From positions 310,001 to 374,000 of the forward strand of contig JADQAV010000020.1 in the NCBI GenBank assembly GCA_019775845.1: a DNA stretch of 64,000 nucleotides, in the 5' to 3' direction. The notes below the pieces were generated by a model. The model did no database searches. It was not told where the DNA came from and saw only the letters and a list, made by a program, of their open reading frames with translations. Position numbers and translations under genes: made by a program. The stretch's first letter is position 1. Every line of letters begins with the position of its first letter. This document shows, piece after piece, positions 10,846 through 23,160 of the stretch. The DNA is from Myrmaecium sp. VS I D KN 1. Taxonomy: Eukaryota > Ascomycota > Dothideomycetes > Valsariales > Valsariaceae.

Positions 10846-11928
10846 TCACAGTTTCTCTCCTTCCGCACCTATCTCCACGATCTGATCAAGTCCCTCATAG
10901 GGAGGGAGATCGAGATCATATTTCTTGGCCATTTCTGGCGACAAAAATCTAATAATGATACCATGTCAGCTATCCGACCTCTCCCGAATGTTCGAGTTGC
11001 TTGCGAACTGTACCTTCCGCCTACGAAATGCCTGCCTTTGAACCATTTCACTAAAGGCTTCGGGGCAGTCAAGCTGATCAAAGCAGCGGGATGGAAACCC
11101 TTGCCAGGGCCGGAGTCTGGCGGACCATCTTCAATATTCCACGAAGATGGTGCATCAACCGCCAGCACCGGTACTTTAGTGTCGCGAAGAGCCTCAATGA
11201 CCTTGGGAAACGGCTCCCGTACTTCGCCAGAGAAACTGAAGCCTGTAATTTCTCATGAGTACGTACTCCGGGGCACTGCAGAAGACAACCTTACCGAAGA
11301 TAGCATCGACCACGTGATCGCTCTCTTGAAGAGCAGATTCAAAGTTCTCCGTGAAAGGGATCTGTAGGTCTTTCAACTGCTTCGTCAGACGCTAGACACC
11401 AGTTAGTCCAGAAGCGGCATCAGAGGGAGGCTAGACCCTCGTGGTGTTGAAAGCGACATACTTGATAGAGGTCGTTCTTGCTTTGCTTCGGATAGTAAAT
11501 GGTCGGATTATAGCCATAATGCCACAAATGGCGCGCGGCAACAAGGCCATCGCCTCCTATGAGGATATTTAGTATGTAGTCATCGGCTGATCAGGCTCTA
11601 CCGAGGGAACTACCATTGTTACCAGGACCACACGCGACGAGAATTCTCTTTCCTTTGTTAAGTGGCTGAAGTCTGAAGACTATATGGGCCACACAGTATA
11701 AATCAGTTCCAATGTCGACAGGCATTTGAAGGATCTCGTAAAGCCGTACCGGCTTGTGACACTGAGAGACCAGCTAGTTCCATCAATTGGTCGATGGAGA
11801 AAGCACCGGTGCTCATCAACTCTTTGTCGAGCAGGGCAGCATTCTTCGCTGAAAGAGTCTTACGACTTGTTAGCGAGTTAAATGCGAGTAATGTAGATTT
11901 CAAAACATCTCACCCTAAGGGCCATCAT
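10846..11928 (-). CDS. NNR1: NAD(P)H-hydrate epimerase (NAXE, YjeF_N domain)
   Basis: Seven exons (11928-11914, 11858-11750, 11679-11614, 11556-11462, 11391-11295, 11242-11014, 10948-10846) give 237 residues in perfect phase. The enzyme interconverts R- and S-NAD(P)HX, letting the partner dehydratase repair these damaged cofactors. The YjeF_N signatures are intact: [17 protein letters not shown], the [17 protein letters not shown] nucleotide loop, [20 protein letters not shown], and [10 protein letters not shown] with the catalytic Asp region. The C-terminus is [21 protein letters not shown], as in other fungi. Exon 1 (MMALR) joins by a GTGAGA donor, GCTAAC branch and AAG acceptor. No dehydratase domain is fused, so this is the epimerase-only form. 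Confidence 0.93.
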
Positions 11929-12449
11929 CAAAGAGTTATGTGTAGCTGAGTAGTAGCCTGGCTATTTCTATGACTTATCCGAAGAGATGTTCAGACAAAA
12001 GGTAGATCGTTCAGTCTGGATACTCTGTAGCAGCAGACAGTCTCCGCATTACATCATCCTATAACCGGAGCCTTGAGGAAAGAACTCGAAGCTCGGAAGG
12101 CAGCACAGACAACTTGAAATATAGTAGCCATGCCGGCCACTTACCCAGCACACGGAGAATAATCCTTTGCCACATGATCTTCTAGCATACCCTCTTAACG
12201 AGAAGCGTCGCTAAATCAACCTCTTGCTTTTGCGATGCCTGGCACAGCAATGTAACTGAGGCCTGAGGCAAGAGCGTTCCCCGGACCTAGCGGAGAAAAG
12301 GTTCTTGGCGCAGAACTGGATCTTTCGCCGGGGGTCGGGACATCGCCGCAAGGGTAGGTATTCACATCTGGAAAAGCCAAGGAGGGAGCGAGCATCACCA
12401 AGCAGAAAAGGAAGCGAACGACGCCGTTCGCCAAAATTGACCGGTCGCC
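11929..12449. promoter_or_regulatory. Divergent promoter, NNR1 (-) / MRPS16 (+)
   Basis: The 521 bp between two start codons. Beyond its position as a bidirectional promoter I see no distinct element. Confidence 0.5.
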
Positions 12450-13051
12450 ATGGTCCTGAAAATCCGTCTGGCGCGGTTCGGCAAGCGCAATAGCCCGTTC
12501 TACAACATCGTCGTCGCTCACGCGCGGTACGTCCCTGTTTCTCCAGCCCGGCCCGCGGTTCGTTTGCCGTCGTATGCAAGACGCACCACGGATATCCGAC
12601 TTGTGCTCTGGGATCGATGGAGTCCCAATTCTAGCTCGGGTCGCTTGGCTGACACGATCAATACAGCACCGCCCGTAATAGCAAGCCTCTCGAGGTGCTC
12701 GGCACCTACGACCCTATCCCGAAACCCCCGAGACCCGAGGATCCTTTTGGACGTCCCTATAAAGACATCAAGCTCGACCGTGCGCGAGCCCAGTACTGGC
12801 TCGGTGTAGGGGCGCAGCCGAGCGACACTGCCTGGAGACTCTTGAGCATGGTATGTCCTTCACTTCTGCCTAATGCACCCCCGCCATACGGCAGTTCGAC
12901 TCTGCAAGGATATCATACCCTGTGTTTTCGGATGTTAACCGTTCTCTCTCATCAGGTCGGCATCCTGGAACCGAAATATCGTGTGCACCAGATCAAAGAG
13001 GCCGTTGGGAAGGCTGATAGAGCTTTTGCGGAAAGCAAGAGCTCCGCCTAG
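12450..13051 (+). CDS. MRPS16: Mitochondrial small-subunit ribosomal protein S16 (bS16m)
   Basis: Exons 12450-12526, 12667-12850 and 12956-13051 give 118 residues. The family signature MVLKIRLARFGKRNSPFYNI opens the protein. It continues across intron 1 as VVAHARTARNSKPLEVLGTY and then DRARAQYWLGVGAQPSDTAW. bS16 helps assemble the 5' and central domains of the small-subunit rRNA; the fungal homologue acts in mitochondria and often lacks a cleavable presequence, as here. Both introns have strong donors (GTACGT, GTATGT) and CAG acceptors, and phases match. The C-terminal extension after VGILEPKY is typical for fungal members. Confidence 0.95.
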
Positions 13052-13422
13052 ATGTCTGTTGCTTTCATGTTTCAAGCATTTTACTGGCGTTTTGAGGGTT
13101 GTTCAAGTTTGAACCGGCAGTCACCATGGTGGCACGATACAACTTCTGTATAGAAATATTATACGTATCTGGAAGGAGGTTCAATAGGTCCATTGTAAAA
13201 TATGAGCTGATGGGCACGAGAGAAAGGTCACGTATCCTTGGTTTATGGTTCCGATACGTAGTGGACTAAATAAAAGATATGCTGATGGAACCGAAATGAA
13301 TTAATTTGATCTCAGCTCAATTCAACAACACCGCATAGGCAGAATCAAGAAGGAGAAAGAAATCTACCGGACGACAAGCTTCGAAGCGACTCTATACCTC
13401 GTCATAACATGATCCACAGCCG
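13052..13422. other. Convergent 3' intergenic region
   Basis: AT-rich 3' flanks of MRPS16 (+) and the amino-acid transporter (-), including AATAAA-like words near 13265-13275. No gene seen. Confidence 0.5.
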
Positions 13423-15211
13423 TTAATGTGCAGCAACTAAGAACGTGTTCACCCCTAAGCAGACAACCATCACAACACAACCATAGCAGGCCAAGGCGAG
13501 GCTTAATTTACGCAAGATGGCCCTCCGCAAGTGCCTCGACTTTAGCCCTGGATGCCCACGATAATCCTCATCATCGCCAGAACCATAGCCATCCTCGTCG
13601 TCATCTTCCTTGATGAGCCGCTGGTGGTGAGGGGAATCCGGGCTGGAGATTTTGTAGTAGAATAGCCCGGGCAGGATGAAACTAATGGTCGTGGAGCCTG
13701 TACTGCCGACGTAGGCAAGCACCTTCTCCAGGGAGGAAACGGTCATTGCCATGACATAGCTTAGTATGATGATGATGGTGCTAATGATGGCAAAACGCAG
13801 GTCGCTCATTTCAGTCCGTACAGGACGAGAGACAGTATTGCCAGGCTGCAGTAAATTCCGCGAGGGGGAAGTATCCCTTGAGGCGGATGCTCGCGCGGGT
13901 TTCCATCGTAGGGCGGCGTCGACAGAGGCTCGACAGGGATGGACTTGGAGAGGATAGGAAAACATCACTAGTATGACTATTGCGAGACGTCCAATAGTCG
14001 AAGCAACGGAGGGTGGATCTGTACAAAGTTACTAGTGAGGTCGTGGGAGATAAGCGCATCAAACTTACACATGCTTACGATATTTCCCCCTATGTTATCG
14101 CCATATGAGAGATAGCCTGTGATGGCAACTAGTATATAGAGAAAGCAGGCTGACCCAATACTGGCAACTATAACCGAGGTGGTACGGAAATGTGAGTTAT
14201 CAAATATTTCATTGAGGATAGAGAACATCTACAGAGGTCAGCCTGCATCAAGGGGTTAAGGATGTAAGGGCACCGCACATTCTGATGGCAGGTATATGCA
14301 AAGACTATTACCGGGAATGCGGCGAGGGCAGGTACAGGTCCTGCCCATTTGAAGACCCGAATATCTCCTCGTTCTGCGAGGGTGTCCCCCTTCAGAAAGT
14401 GAGCCAAAACCAGGAGAACGAGGTAGGCTATGGACACGAGTGCTATGACGCTCGTATATTTGAGCGAGTCAAGACGTCGGAGGAAAGACAATGGAATGAC
14501 TATAAGCCTGCAGTAACGCATTGTTAGCCTACTGGCTGACATTGCGATCTTACAATACTCACATGAAGGCAGTAATCCAGAACTGCCGGTCAACTAAGAA
14601 GCTTGTCTCAGCAGCATGTTCACTGAACCCTCTGACGACACCGGGCATCAGATCTCCAATGATTATGAGATAACTGACGCCTACTCCGAAGCACTTGATC
14701 GCGATAGCGCCGTCGAAGATGACAGAGAGGTTCGGATACGTCAATTTGGAGAGGTTCGCAAAAGAGGCGCCGCCGCGATCCAGGTATCTTGCGCAATGTG
14801 ATTGCAAATATAGCCCAAACCCAGCCGTAAGACCGGCCCATGCTATAACGAAGATTCCAAGAACTATCCCCATTTGGGAGAGCGCATGAGGCATCGCAAG
14901 AAGTCCTGCTCCTAGGACTATCGGAGGAAGTTTATCAGCGCCGCCTATTTGGTACGATTCATTGAAGTATCGTACTTGTATTGACAAGATTGATCACGCT
15001 GCTTATCCATGTCGCTTGGCCAATGTGGCCCGTTTCTTTCTTCGTCCTTCGGGGACTGGATTCAATATCAGACCAATGTCACTAAACTGGGAGAAAAGAC
15101 AATCATCTGGGATGATACTAACCGCCTGATAGGATTCCCGAGGGAGGACATGCTCGCTGATAAGTCTCCCCTGTCATCTGGCTCCGGACTGATCGCGGAG
15201 TAGCCGCTCAT
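13423..15211 (-). CDS. Vacuolar amino-acid transporter (AVT/AAAP family)
   Basis: Exons 15211-15123, 15055-14976, 14917-14563, 14507-14279, 14228-14069 and 14018-13423 give 502 residues. The N-terminal cytosolic tail (MSGYSAISPEPDD) leads into ATWISSVINLVNTILGAGLL, the first transmembrane segment and hallmark of the AAAP/Aa_trans family. About ten more hydrophobic segments follow, among them IKCFGVGVSYLIIIGDLMPG, VFAYTCHQNMFSILNE and SVIVASIGSACFLYILVAIT. An acidic loop (EDDDEDGYGSGDDED) lies before the last membrane segment. The sequence is closest to the Avt5/6/7 type, which exports amino acids from the vacuole by proton coupling. The substrate cannot be read from sequence. Only 293 bp separate it from the divergent RO10-like gene. 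Confidence 0.9.
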
Positions 15212-15504
15212 TTCCCGTTACTACAGCCCTTGATAGAGGAGACGATCAAGGGGACATTAGCTCAGCAGGAGCAGGCGCTCAAGTAGTATCTCAGGGGAGG
15301 CGGATGATAGACGGCAATGGTCTTTGGTGATGTCGCAATGGTGAACAGTCGATTCGCAAGGCCACGAGACGCCCAGGGTCCAGCAGGGCCCGTTCGTACC
15401 CCGGTCTTGGCATGCACCTGTCCGCCGAGATGTGGTGCACTGTTGGCCAGAAGACGGAACCAACCAACCGTTCGGCTTTGTATAGGAGATTCACGGCTCT
15501 ACAA

Positions 15505-16175
15505 ATGTCATCCGCCGTGGATAATGAAGTGTTGTTATGTCGAACACTCGAGCTTTTAGAAGGTCGCTTGCGGAGAATCGAATACATCCTTGATGGTGAT
15601 GTCGAGCGTCCAAAATCCGACCAAACACGATCCATCCGTTCCAGAATACACAAGATAGAGAATGCCCTTGAGAGCATCTCATCGCGGTCAAGCTTAATTG
15701 CAGAAGCAATGCAGCTCCGTAAGAGGCCCGCGGACCGCGAGGTAGCATGCACTACGACTAACACGCGGCAGAGACCAAACTTATTAACCAGTCCGATGAA
15801 CCCCCTGAGGTCGACGCAGCAAGTGGATTTGGACCATCCGAGAGACTGGCCATGGTCCTTACCGAAGCGCCTGCGTTCCAGGCCACGGCATCTCAGCTGA
15901 ACTCCGTCAAAGACTTGCAATTACCTTCAACGGATCGCTTCACCTCTCTTGTTGCGCTGGAGCCGCGTATTCTGCAAGCACAACAACGCCAGACTGCACA
16001 GGCGTCAGAAATAGCTATGTTGAGGAAGAGAAGTGCAGCCTTGATTCTGCAATGGCATGAAGCATTTGTACTCTCACAGGGTAAATGCTGGGCAGAGTGG
16101 GATACAAGAATCCGAAAAGCTGAGCAGTATATCAGAAGAGAGGAAGTCAAGCTGGCAAAAGAAGAGAAGATATGA
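15505..16175 (+). CDS. Dynactin p24 / nuclear distribution protein RO10-like
   Basis: Exons 15505-15718 and 15772-16175 give 205 residues. The intron has a GTAAGA donor, a perfect GACTAAC branch site and a GGCAG acceptor. The N-terminal LELLEGRLRRIEYIL and the C-terminal WHEAFVLSQGKCWAEWDTRI followed by basic/acidic helices match what I recall of RO-10 of Neurospora, the small dynactin arm subunit (p24) needed for dynein-driven nuclear distribution. The protein is largely alpha-helical and coiled-coil, which limits confidence because such sequences resemble one another. The start was placed at the ATG (MSSAVDNE) nearest the conserved block; the frame is open further upstream. Confidence 0.65.
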
Positions 16176-17689
16176 AAGGGGTTGGTATGTGATCCATGGT
16201 TTACTCCAGATAGGGCTCATGGTACTACTTCAGCACGAAACCTGAGCATGCGCTTCCGTTATTGACATCGTCCAGCGGGCGAGTTGATATTATAGATGTG
16301 TCTTCGCCTCTAGAGGGGACCGATTTCTCCAAGAACGCAGTAGTCGTACGCATGCCGGGGAGCACATCCACGGGCGAGTCTTGGGAAAGCCGGCATCTCC
16401 TGGGGACGTATTGGCAAGTTTCCAGGGTCGCTGCACATGCTGCCAAATGTGCGGGAGATGGCCGCTCGTCGCATTGACCAAGCAGTGCTCCGCTTTAAAC
16501 GAGCAGCACGACGGATGATGGTGAGCATGGCTAGGCGATCCTGTGGCTGGAGCAGAGCGCTTAGGTCGCTCTCCAGGTCTCCACCGACCGCTGCCGCATC
16601 CCGCAACGCGTCCGGCGTAAAAAACAAACACAATCGTCGCTACGTCTCTTAAACATGTTGCAAATGGAGTGTTTTAGTGAGCTTAGTGTTTGCGCCGGTA
16701 TAGGATCGAGGCAATGTGTGCGCGCATGTGAGAGTTGCCGAACTGCAAAACTGACCTCGCGGCGCGGGACATGAAGCGCGTGGGAGACGTGGCGGTGCGC
16801 TTGCCCCTTAGATAGCGTTTGCACTTGGATGGAGATCAGGGTTGCTAGCTCCCGAGGCCACGATGTTCTTGATACGGTACCAGGTAATATCGCGTAATGA
16901 TACAGCAAGCTGTCGACTCCTGCACTCCTTTTCAGCCTCTCGGAGTCTCTCGATCGTAGTCAAGATGTTGATGCTTTATCCTAGGTATCCGTGTCAGCGG
17001 AAGCCTTTCTTTGACCTACTTACTAGGTACCCCTAGATAGCCGTAATAAACAACAGGGGCCTCGGCGCAGCTTTCAACATCAAAGAAGGATGCCGGTCAG
17101 TATCGCACTTACATAAGGCAGAAAACTGTAAGAAAGGTGACTTCTCCGTACCTTTACTCCGTTTTTCGCCAAATTGCAGGCGCTTGGCGGGCTCGGGTCG
17201 TGCGCTGGGCGGGCCTCCCTCCTCGTCCTCCAGTCTCGAGCCCACACCTCGCCAGCCCAGGAGGACATCAACTTCTCATCTTCTTCATTCCACCCCAAAC
17301 GCCAACCGGCCCTCATCCCGTCCAGCAAAGGCGCTCCAAGGGCCTCGAATATTCCCTGCGTTCCGTTCTTTTGTGACTTTCTCTTCGTCCTCTCTCCTTC
17401 CGCCACCGCAGGCCGCAAGCAAACCGGCCGCGAAGCCCGCGCGTCCCATAACCAGCTTCTCTCCCCTTCCTCGGCCAGGCGCCAGCATTCTTTCTCCTCG
17501 CCGCCTCCAATACGGCTCGACCGCCGCGTGCAACCTTCACAAGCGCTCTTGAGCACCACGTACACTCGTTTCATCGCCTAGCAGTGCATTTCCCCAATCT
17601 TGTTCTTTAACGTCGAGCTCCCCGGCAATTCCTGTCTTCGCTTCATGCCCCCATACGGCTCCCTTGGCTCCCCGTCACTTCGAAAGAAT
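16176..17689. other. Region with a possible unrecognised minus-strand gene and the SHO1 leader
   Basis: Two parts. At 16290-16990 the minus strand has several open, protein-like stretches (for example LESDLSALLQPQDRLAMLTI and ERLREAEKECRSRQLAVSLR), but I could not join them into one model or assign a family. The plus strand also contains a plausible 50-bp GT..CAG intron there (16884-16934). At 17100-17690 lies the pyrimidine-rich presumed 5' leader of SHO1, open by chance in several frames. Confidence 0.3.
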
Positions 17690-18750
17690 ATGGACAACGG
17701 CTACGGACGCAGGTCTACCCTGAGCATAGGGCGCATCATTGGCGACCCTTTCGCCCTTGCGACTATATCCATTAGCATAGTAAGCTTGTACCGCACTGTT
17801 CGTACGAAAACTGGTCACTGACGTCGACGTCTCGCGCAGCTAGCTTGGTTGATCGCCTTTGTGAGCTCGATTATATCCTCAATCCACGGCGGATTTCCGA
17901 ATTTCGCATGGTGGGCTTTGGTATTCATGTTCTTCTGTATTGTCGGCGTCTTAATAACTGTCGCCTCCGACTCGGAACATACTTACCATGTCGCGGTGCG
18001 TATCAGTCAAAAACCGGACTGTGGATATGCCTAATCTAACATCGTACAGATTGTCGGCTTCCTTGCAGCAGGATTAGTTTTCACTACCTCCTCGGTCAAT
18101 TCGTTGGTCTACTCCCCTGATGGAGCTTTCGAGGCAGCAGCAGCGGGTTTTATCCTCCTCTCCATGGTAGCGGTACGTTTGCGTTGACTGTTCCTTCTGT
18201 GACGGGAAACTGATGAGCCCAGATTGTATGGATCTTTTACTACGGCTCCCAGCCGCAGGCCAGCCATCGCGCATTTGTGGACTCGTATGCTCTTCATAAA
18301 GGCCATAACCAGTCTACGCGAACTTCACGGCAAATGTCAAACAACTATGGCACCAGACCCACAACATCCGTTAACAATGGCGCACCTCAAATGTATACGT
18401 CCGCGCAACTGAATGGCTTCGAGACATCCTCGCCGGTCTCTGGTTACCCTGGAGGACCTGTCGGTGTCGACCAACGAAACTCCCAACCTCGCTTCGGCGG
18501 ATCTGGCTTGAACACATCGCCGGGCCAACCCACTGTAGGTGGCGAGACTGATGGTCCTGCCGCGCCTGAATATCCTTATCGCGCGAAGGCTATCTACAGC
18601 TACGAAGCAAATCCCGACGACGTCAATGAGATCAGTTTCCAAAAGCATGATATTTTGGAAGTCTCTGACGTCAGTGGAAGGTGGTGGCAAGCGAGGAAGG
18701 CTAACGGTGAGACTGGCATTGCTCCCAGCAATTATCTTGTCCTGTTATAG
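17690..18750 (+). CDS. SHO1: SHO1 membrane osmosensor adaptor
   Basis: Exons 17690-17779, 17840-17995, 18050-18172 and 18223-18750 give 298 residues. Sho1 sits in the plasma membrane and links osmotic or surface signals to the HOG MAP-kinase path by binding Pbs2 and Ste11. The protein has a short cytosolic head ([20 protein letters not shown]) and four hydrophobic segments with short loops. A long Ser/Pro/Gly-rich linker follows, and the C-terminal SH3 domain (residues about 240-298) carries ALYDY-like AIYSYEA, the [17 protein letters not shown] stretch and PSNYLVLL. All introns are phase 0 at codon boundaries. Each transmembrane part lies on its own exon, as in other filamentous fungi. Confidence 0.96.
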
Positions 18751-20188
18751 GGCTTCTGCGAAGGAGAGGTTGAGCGCCATTTCGACCTAACTCGGCTTTT
18801 TAACGAGGAGCTTCTTTATTTTATGGTCCTTTCTGTTGCCCATGGGCCTTTGTCTACGGACTTCTGCAGCCGTGCACAGCTCATCGCCCCTATACCGCCA
18901 TGGATTCATTTTCAAAAATTTGGCCTTACGCTCAGATGACGAAGGCGCTTTGAACGGACCTTACGTCACCACGAGGGTATCTGGGCTGCTACACAACGGT
19001 TCGGACTGATTTGAAGTCTTTGGTTTGTTTTCCTGGTGGAGGGGATGGTGTTACTTTATCGTTTGTTTCCCAAGTCGCTTACTCGGCTTCTTGGTTTTGT
19101 TCTGTGATATCCAGGGCGTCTTTTTTCTGTTTGTTCGGTTACGATGCCCCCTTATTTTTTGCCTTCCCTTATAGCTTGACGCCCCTCCCCCTTTGTCTTT
19201 TTTTCTTTTTTCCTTTTTTCAGTTTCTTCTCCTCGAGGTTTCACTCCCCTTCTTTTTAAGATGCCCTTCTGATGGCTCGCGAATCGAGCGAGACTGGTAA
19301 CGTAACTACCGAAGTGCAAGGCAACGTGCTTTATTCATGTTTGAGCTTGCGGCGAATTATTCGGGGCGGTGGATTGATGTATGTAAACACTAAGAACGGG
19401 CATTATGCTATGCTATGCAATGCGTTGAAGATGAAGAATCAGTTGAATTGTCATTCTCGATCACCAGAGAAGTGTACCTCTATCTCTTGTCTTCCACGGC
19501 TGGGCTGTTTTCTGTAGGTGACGGTGTGTCCCGCGAGGATCAGTGACACCTAATCTCTCAGAAAACATTAGGTCCAGTCTGTATATATCCTCCTTCAACA
19601 ACCGGTCTCGCTAGGGTACAGCAGAGCTGGATAGGATAGTTTGTACTATGTACGTGCGTGCGTGGACGTTTTTTAATAGAATGAATGGGACGTAGAAGCG
19701 TAGGCATCACGTATGATTTATGTCCCCTTCGCAGCGAATTCGGGAGTTCACTCACCAGGCATTCGGACACTTCCGATGGCCGACGACAGGAGGATCCCGG
19801 TGCACAGCAGGGTCATGCAGCGGAGTCTATGGCTGGAGATCCGATGTCGGGTCTCGGAGTCGTTCAAATGCTCTGCGACGGTTGTCGGAATAGGGGCAAT
19901 GAATGACGGGAACGGCAAGCGGACCGGCGTCTGTCCGGACTTATGTTATGGACCTCTGTGTTATGTCTCTCAAACGTAAATACATATGCATGAATTCAAC
20001 TGGTGGCACACGTTCACCAGCCTGCACGAACCACCTCCCTTTAGGGCCCATCCTTACAAGCCTCCAGCCATAAGCCTCTAAGCCAACGTGCTCGTCTGAC
20101 CGTCTAGAAATGCCGTCCCAAAAGAGAAGAATTGAATGGTTCGATATCATCGAAGTGTATTTGCACGGTGCAGTGGAAGCTCAAAGCT
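18751..20188. other. Long convergent intergenic region after SHO1
   Basis: Contains the SHO1 3' flank with a T/C-rich block at 19130-19260, then unremarkable sequence to the 3' end of DOA1. Open frames of 60-90 codons here have no family signature. No RNA gene or mobile element recognised. Confidence 0.4.
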
Positions 20189-22611
20189 TTACCGATCCAA
20201 CTCGTCCTCAATCTCTCTTACAACGTTTTTAATGCGCGGCTCCTTACCCTTAGTTTGCGCCTCGGCAATCAAGGGCTTGAACTCGAATACCTCCTTAGCC
20301 GCATCTCTGAAGTCTTCTCCAAGAGCTAAGAGAGTACCCGCAGCCACGAGTGCACGATAAAGCGCCTCAGAATCAGATGATCTCCTGATGATGGTGCTGA
20401 GGTCTTGGAGGAGCGTCAGCGCTCGGTCTGCATTATGTGCCGGAGCTGTCAATTGAACAGAGAAATTGATGTACAAGGTAGTGATGGCGATGAGAAGATT
20501 GCGGTGCGAGTAAGTCGGGTCAAAAGCCAAGAGGGGATGGACAAGCGAGTGGATCTGGTCGAAAGTACCGTCCGCTAATGTTCTGCCGGATTCAGTATTG
20601 AACAGGTTCGCTATTGCACGAACAGCGAGCATCGTCTGGTTAGGTGGTGCATCACGAGAGAATACACCGGTGGAGGCGAGGATGTCGATGAGCGTATTGG
20701 GTCCAGAGGATGTATGTGACACGGTAGTGTCGGAAGCACCCGTGAGCAAGCGAAGGAGGTCGAATCCAGGTAAACGCTTCGCTTGAGGCCAATGCGTAAT
20801 GATTTTGAGAACAATATCAATACCATCTGGTGACACGGGTGTTGATGCAGTAGGGTTGTTGGAAGTCGACTCAAGTTGCCTTCCAGTCGCCGTAAGAACT
20901 TGAACATCCGTGGGATTGAGAGATACGTCCTTTGACCCTTCTTCGATGAGCTGACTGTTGAACTCTTCGAGTTTTTTCAGTATGGTCTTGATGTTAGCTG
21001 TGGATATAGAGAGATACTGGGTTTGAGGTAGTATTTTCGATGCTCGTGCCGTTTCCGGTTGTGCAGAACTGGCAGATCCAATCTCTCCGGGGCGGTATCT
21101 ACTCTCCGATCCCCACGGGTCTGACCCAGGCGCTTGGGTATGAGTTGGTGCAGATTGTCCTAATGTGGCGCCCTGGGTGTTCGAAATAATGAAATTCGTC
21201 ACTTGGTCTAGATATGAGATTGGGAGCTCATGGTCTTCGATGAACTTTCTGGCCACCTCATATGGGTTCTGGGAAAGGTTATAAGGCAGCTTCAGTGGCG
21301 GCTTGCCTTCCTCAATATCGACGTCAAATACGTAATCGTAGTCTTTCCCGTCGTGCGTGATCTTGCGCCCACTGCTTCCAACCGAGTCCACGACGGTTCC
21401 GATCTGAACCCACTCATGCGCTGCCGCCGACCATTGATATGCAGTGATGCTGCCGTTTGGTTCTGAGATCATTTGCACTTGCCCCTCCTTGGTCCCAGAC
21501 TTCTGCTTGAGGAAATCTGGCCCTGGTAACTTTTCCTTGTTGACACCTCCCAGTTGCTGTGCGGGAATAGAAGACTGCTTTACAGACTCTTCGAACGCAC
21601 TAATGGTAGCTGGATCCGCCTGTCTTGCAGCCTCCCTAGTAAAAACTCGGACCGTGCGATCGCTGGTGCCAGTAACAATATCCCCAGTTTCGCGACACAC
21701 TGCTACCGACCATACAGATATCGCAGGATGTGTAATGGTCTGTACACACTCGTTGCCTCTCCAAATCCGAGCAGTTCGGTCTTCAGAGGAGCTGACCAGA
21801 CCGCCGTCCGGCAGGGCGGCCAACGAATAAATGAAATTCTCATGACCGTGCAACTCAGCCACGAGTCGCCCATCCAAGGTCCACAAGCGTATAACCGCAT
21901 CGTTACCTGCCGAAGCGAAATGCGCGCCGGATGGATGGTTTGACGGTAGTTTGCAAAGTGCGCGAACAACATCCTCACCGCCTTGAAGGGTAAGACGAAG
22001 TTTGCCGCTCAGATCGAATATGCGTATGTTTCGATCTGCGCATGCAGTGATGACCGTGTTGCTGTCGTAGGCTAAAACGTCCCAAACGCTCGCGGTGTGG
22101 CCTTGTAATGTCAAAACAGAATCCCATTTTCCAACCTGCCAGATGCGGGCGTCGCAATCCCAACTGCCACTGACAATCCACTTCCCATCCTCACTGACAT
22201 CCAGAGCACAAACATTGGATTCGTGCCCCAGCAACAGTGCGTCTGCATTATCGGAAGGCGCTTTGCCAGGCTGTCGAACTTCTATGACGGTATCCTTGCC
22301 ACCAGATACCACTAAGCCTTCTGGGAATTCGACCGAAGGCGGTACATATGCCAAAGAATTGATGAATGACGAGCCGTGGGAAGCAATGGTGCAGTCAAAT
22401 GTTGACGGTCCTTGTGAAAGAAGCTTCCACATCCGGACCGTGGCATCTCGAGAGGCTGAAAGGACCATGTCAGGTCGCGGAAACGCTACACTACGGACCT
22501 GTTCATGTACATTGTGTCAGCAACTCAGTGTGGGATTTCACGAAGAGCTTCCTCAGTACGAACGTCATCTTCATGGCCTTGGAGGCTCGCGGAAAGCTTG
22601 TAATCGCTCAT
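20189..22611 (-). CDS. DOA1: DOA1/UFD3 (PLAA homologue), Cdc48 ubiquitin adaptor
   Basis: Exons 22611-22564 and 22498-20189 give 785 residues. Seven WD40 repeats fill about residues 8-300 (LQGHEDDVRSVAF, LQGHTASVWDVLAYDSNTV, LHGHENFIYSLAALPDGGLV). The PFU ubiquitin-binding domain is at about 375-460 (GKDYDYVFDVDIEEGKPPL, NPYEVARKFIEDHELP), and the C-terminal PUL armadillo domain at about 510-785 binds the tail of Cdc48/p97. The protein delivers ubiquitinated cargo to Cdc48 and affects ubiquitin recycling and endosomal sorting. The first exon (MSDYKLSASLQGHEDD) completes WD repeat 1 through a GTTCGT donor. Domain order and length fit the family. Confidence 0.96.
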
Positions 22612-23160
22612 GGTACACTGTGCAGTCAAAATATGGGGTATACCCGGTGGTACCTGGCTGCACAGCAACAGACAAACTGCGTCTTATCCTGAGCGAGGGG
22701 TGACCTGGTGTATGTACGTTTACGGGCTTGGACGTCTTTCGATAGTGATACGCACTATGTAGCTTCGAGCTATGTGCTGCTGTTCCTTGGCTACCACGCT
22801 ACGTAACATGAGGCGCACGGACCTTGAATCGATTACTAAGGTACTAGAGAGGGAACCCTAGTCGGAGCCAATCCAGTTGGTGGTCATGGGTGTCACAGGA
22901 GAGTTGAGATAATTATGATAGTAAGATTGATGTCTCGTGTCTACAACGCCTAATGTAAACATGAAAGCAAACCCCTGCATCCAAAGAACGAGCGATACCG
23001 TAGAAACTCATGATCCATATACCTCCGAGATCAATAACCAGTTTGCTGAACCATTAAAACATCGATTAGCCAACTTTCTCGCACTATACTATGCTGGGGT
23101 TCCCTGGAATGGGCAATCGATATGCCGCACTATACTGCAATACATTGCCGCAGCTGCCTG
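22612..23160. other. Intergenic region between DOA1 and the protease
   Basis: Upstream region of DOA1 and 3' flank of the vacuolar protease gene; nothing further seen. Confidence 0.4.

Noticed and set aside
17080-17574. Overlapping frames of 75-164 codons upstream of SHO1
   Set aside because: Open in both strands and several frames; best explained by a pyrimidine-rich 5' leader.
22095-22703. 202-codon plus-strand frame over the 5' end of DOA1
   Set aside because: Lies antisense to WD40 repeats and has no domain of its own.
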